64,000 bases of DNA from JAWMQL01 sp033283165 (GTDB lineage: Bacteria; Pseudomonadota; Gammaproteobacteria; Pseudomonadales; Halieaceae). Where the stretch lies: contig JAWMQL010000002.1 in assembly GCA_033283165.1 (NCBI GenBank), forward strand, positions 806,001 through 870,000, given 5' to 3'. Position 1 is the stretch's first letter. Each line of letters opens with the position of its first letter. The notes under the pieces were generated by a model. It saw nothing but the letters and a program-made list of their open reading frames with translations. It searched no databases and was not told the DNA's origin. This document shows positions 63,201 to 64,000 of this stretch, piece after piece. Made by a program: the position numbers and the translations under genes.

Positions 63201-63206
63201 TATAAT
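63201..63206 (+). promoter_or_regulatory. Candidate -10 box of glyQ
   Basis: A perfect TATAAT 35 bases upstream of the glyQ start. The -35 region (63177-63183) reads TATTAT-like and matches poorly. It falls in the gap shared with the divergent acyltransferase gene. Confidence 0.5.
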
Positions 63207-63240
63207 AGCGCGCTCTTTGCAACCACCCCAGGGTGAACCG

Positions 63241-64000
63241 GTGTCACAGGAACAGGCAAAAATACTTACTTTTCAGGAGCTTATATTCAGACTGCAGCAG
63301 TTCTGGGCGGCCAAAGGCTGCGTCGTCCTGCAGCCCCTGGACATGGAGGTGGGCGCCGGCACCTTCCACCCGGCCACCTTCCTGCGCGCGGTGGGCCCGG
63401 AGAACTGGAATGCCGCCTACGTGCAACCCAGCCGCCGGCCCACGGACGGCCGCTACGGCGAAAATCCCAACCGGCTGCAACACTATTACCAGTTCCAGGT
63501 CGTCATGAAGCCGTCACCGCTGGCGTTCCAGCAGCTGTACCTGGAATCGCTGGCTGCGCTGGGCATAGACGCTGCTGTACACGACATCCGCTTCGTGGAA
63601 GACAACTGGGAATCACCCACCCTGGGGGCCTGGGGACTGGGCTGGGAGGTCTGGTTGAACGGCATGGAGGTGACCCAGTTCACCTATTTCCAGCAGGCCG
63701 GCGGCCTGGAATGCTACCCGGTTACCGGGGAGATCACCTACGGGGTCGAACGCATCGCCATGTACCTGCAGGGGGTGGACAGCATTTACGACCTGGTCTG
63801 GGCCGAGGGTCCGGCGGGGCGGGTGACCTATGGCGACGTATTCCACCAGAACGAGGTGGAGCAGTCGCGCTACAACTTCGAGGAGGCGGACGTGGAGCAG
63901 CTGTTTGCCTTTTTCGACCATTGCGAAAAAGAGGCGCTGCGCCTGGTAGAGAAGGACCTGCCCCTGCCGGCCTACGAGCAGGTGATGAAAGCGTCCCACA
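63241..64000 (+). CDS. glyQ: Glycyl-tRNA synthetase alpha subunit, cut by the window end
   Basis: The first 253 codons of GlyQ are present; the rest lies beyond the edge. The sequence starts at GTG 63241 with F-Q-E-L-I-F-R-L-Q-Q-F-W and contains V-L-Q-P-L-D-M-E-V-G-A-G-T-F-H-P, R-P-T-D-G-R-Y-G-E-N-P-N-R and G-L-G-W-E-V-W-L-N-G-M-E-V-T-Q-F, the class II active site of the alpha2beta2 GlyRS. It charges tRNA-Gly together with GlyS. The beta subunit gene glyS should follow outside the window. A TATAAT box lies 35 bases upstream. Confidence 0.97.
   Translation, partial: MSQEQAKILTFQELIFRLQQFWAAKGCVVLQPLDMEVGAGTFHPATFLRAVGPENWNAAYVQPSRRPTDGRYGENPNRLQHYYQFQVVMKPSPLAFQQLYLESLAALGIDAAVHDIRFVEDNWESPTLGAWGLGWEVWLNGMEVTQFTYFQQAGGLECYPVTGEITYGVERIAMYLQGVDSIYDLVWAEGPAGRVTYGDVFHQNEVEQSRYNFEEADVEQLFAFFDHCEKEALRLVEKDLPLPAYEQVMKASH

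Noticed and set aside
1..64000. Mobile elements, CRISPR arrays, toxin-antitoxin pairs or defence genes
   Set aside because: No transposase, integrase, regular repeats or recognised defence domains were seen, and gene density and base use are uniform.

Overview
This window is a contiguous, gene-dense piece of chromosome from a high-GC gammaproteobacterium. Protein families and gene order resemble Pseudomonas and marine relatives (for example the OM60/Halieaceae type), but the species cannot be named from the sequence alone. I support 61 protein-coding genes, two of them cut by the window edges (an rmlD-like gene at the left edge and glyQ at the right). I find no rRNA, tRNA, CRISPR array, insertion sequence, phage or plasmid gene.

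Layout. (1) 1-8.0 kb: lipopolysaccharide (LPS) core region. A membrane glycosyltransferase, a WaaP-like kinase and a sulfotransferase on the + strand converge on waaF-waaC-waaG-waaP and a second kinase on the - strand. Nearly all junctions overlap by 4-8 bases, and the - strand series is coupled to glnE upstream. (2) 8.0-12.7 kb: glnE and a lone GspE/PilB-type ATPase. (3) 12.8-19.1 kb: a Pit phosphate transporter with its PhoU-like partner, argE, a secreted sulfatase and argA. (4) 19.1-23.0 kb: a second sulfotransferase, an OprP/OprO-type porin and ilvD. (5) 23.0-33.6 kb: a diguanylate cyclase, a VOC protein, a serine/threonine dehydratase-like enzyme, a membrane protein, an AGCS amino-acid symporter, leuA with a divergent Lrp/AsnC regulator, an SDR, a Bcr/CflA efflux pump and a cysteine synthase. 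(6) 33.7-47.2 kb: dsbA, cytochromes c4 and c5, engB, an unknown periplasmic protein, polA, and a full caa3-type cytochrome c oxidase operon (coxB/ctaC, ctaD, ctaG, ctaE, SURF1, a Sco-like protein, ctaB, sco) that lacks ctaA. (7) 47.5-64.0 kb: housekeeping genes: a MATE exporter, a YheV-like zinc ribbon, gamma-carbonic anhydrase, aroE, hemF, tsaC, purE, dprA, a LysM protein, def, fmt, rsmB, trkA, trkH, djlA, an LpxL-family acyltransferase and glyQ.

How the genes work together. The LPS genes build and decorate the heptose/phosphate inner core; the sulfotransferase embedded among kinases suggests the surface glycan may also be sulfated. The oxidase genes encode the terminal enzyme plus copper- and heme-insertion factors, with diheme c4 and monoheme c5 as likely electron donors and DsbA as periplasmic thiol oxidase. 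The def-fmt-rsmB-trkA-trkH and aroE-hemF-tsaC-purE-dprA groups are familiar blocks that lie near oriC in Pseudomonas, so the replication origin is probably not far beyond the glyQ end (inference).

I did not find a clearly new defence or mobile system. The most interesting leads are the sulfotransferase in the LPS kinase cluster, the oxidase operon without ctaA and with a second Sco-like protein, the sulfatase between argE and argA next to a sulfotransferase/porin pair whose start codons overlap head to head, the atypical DsbA, and a perfect palindrome in the def/LysM intergenic region.
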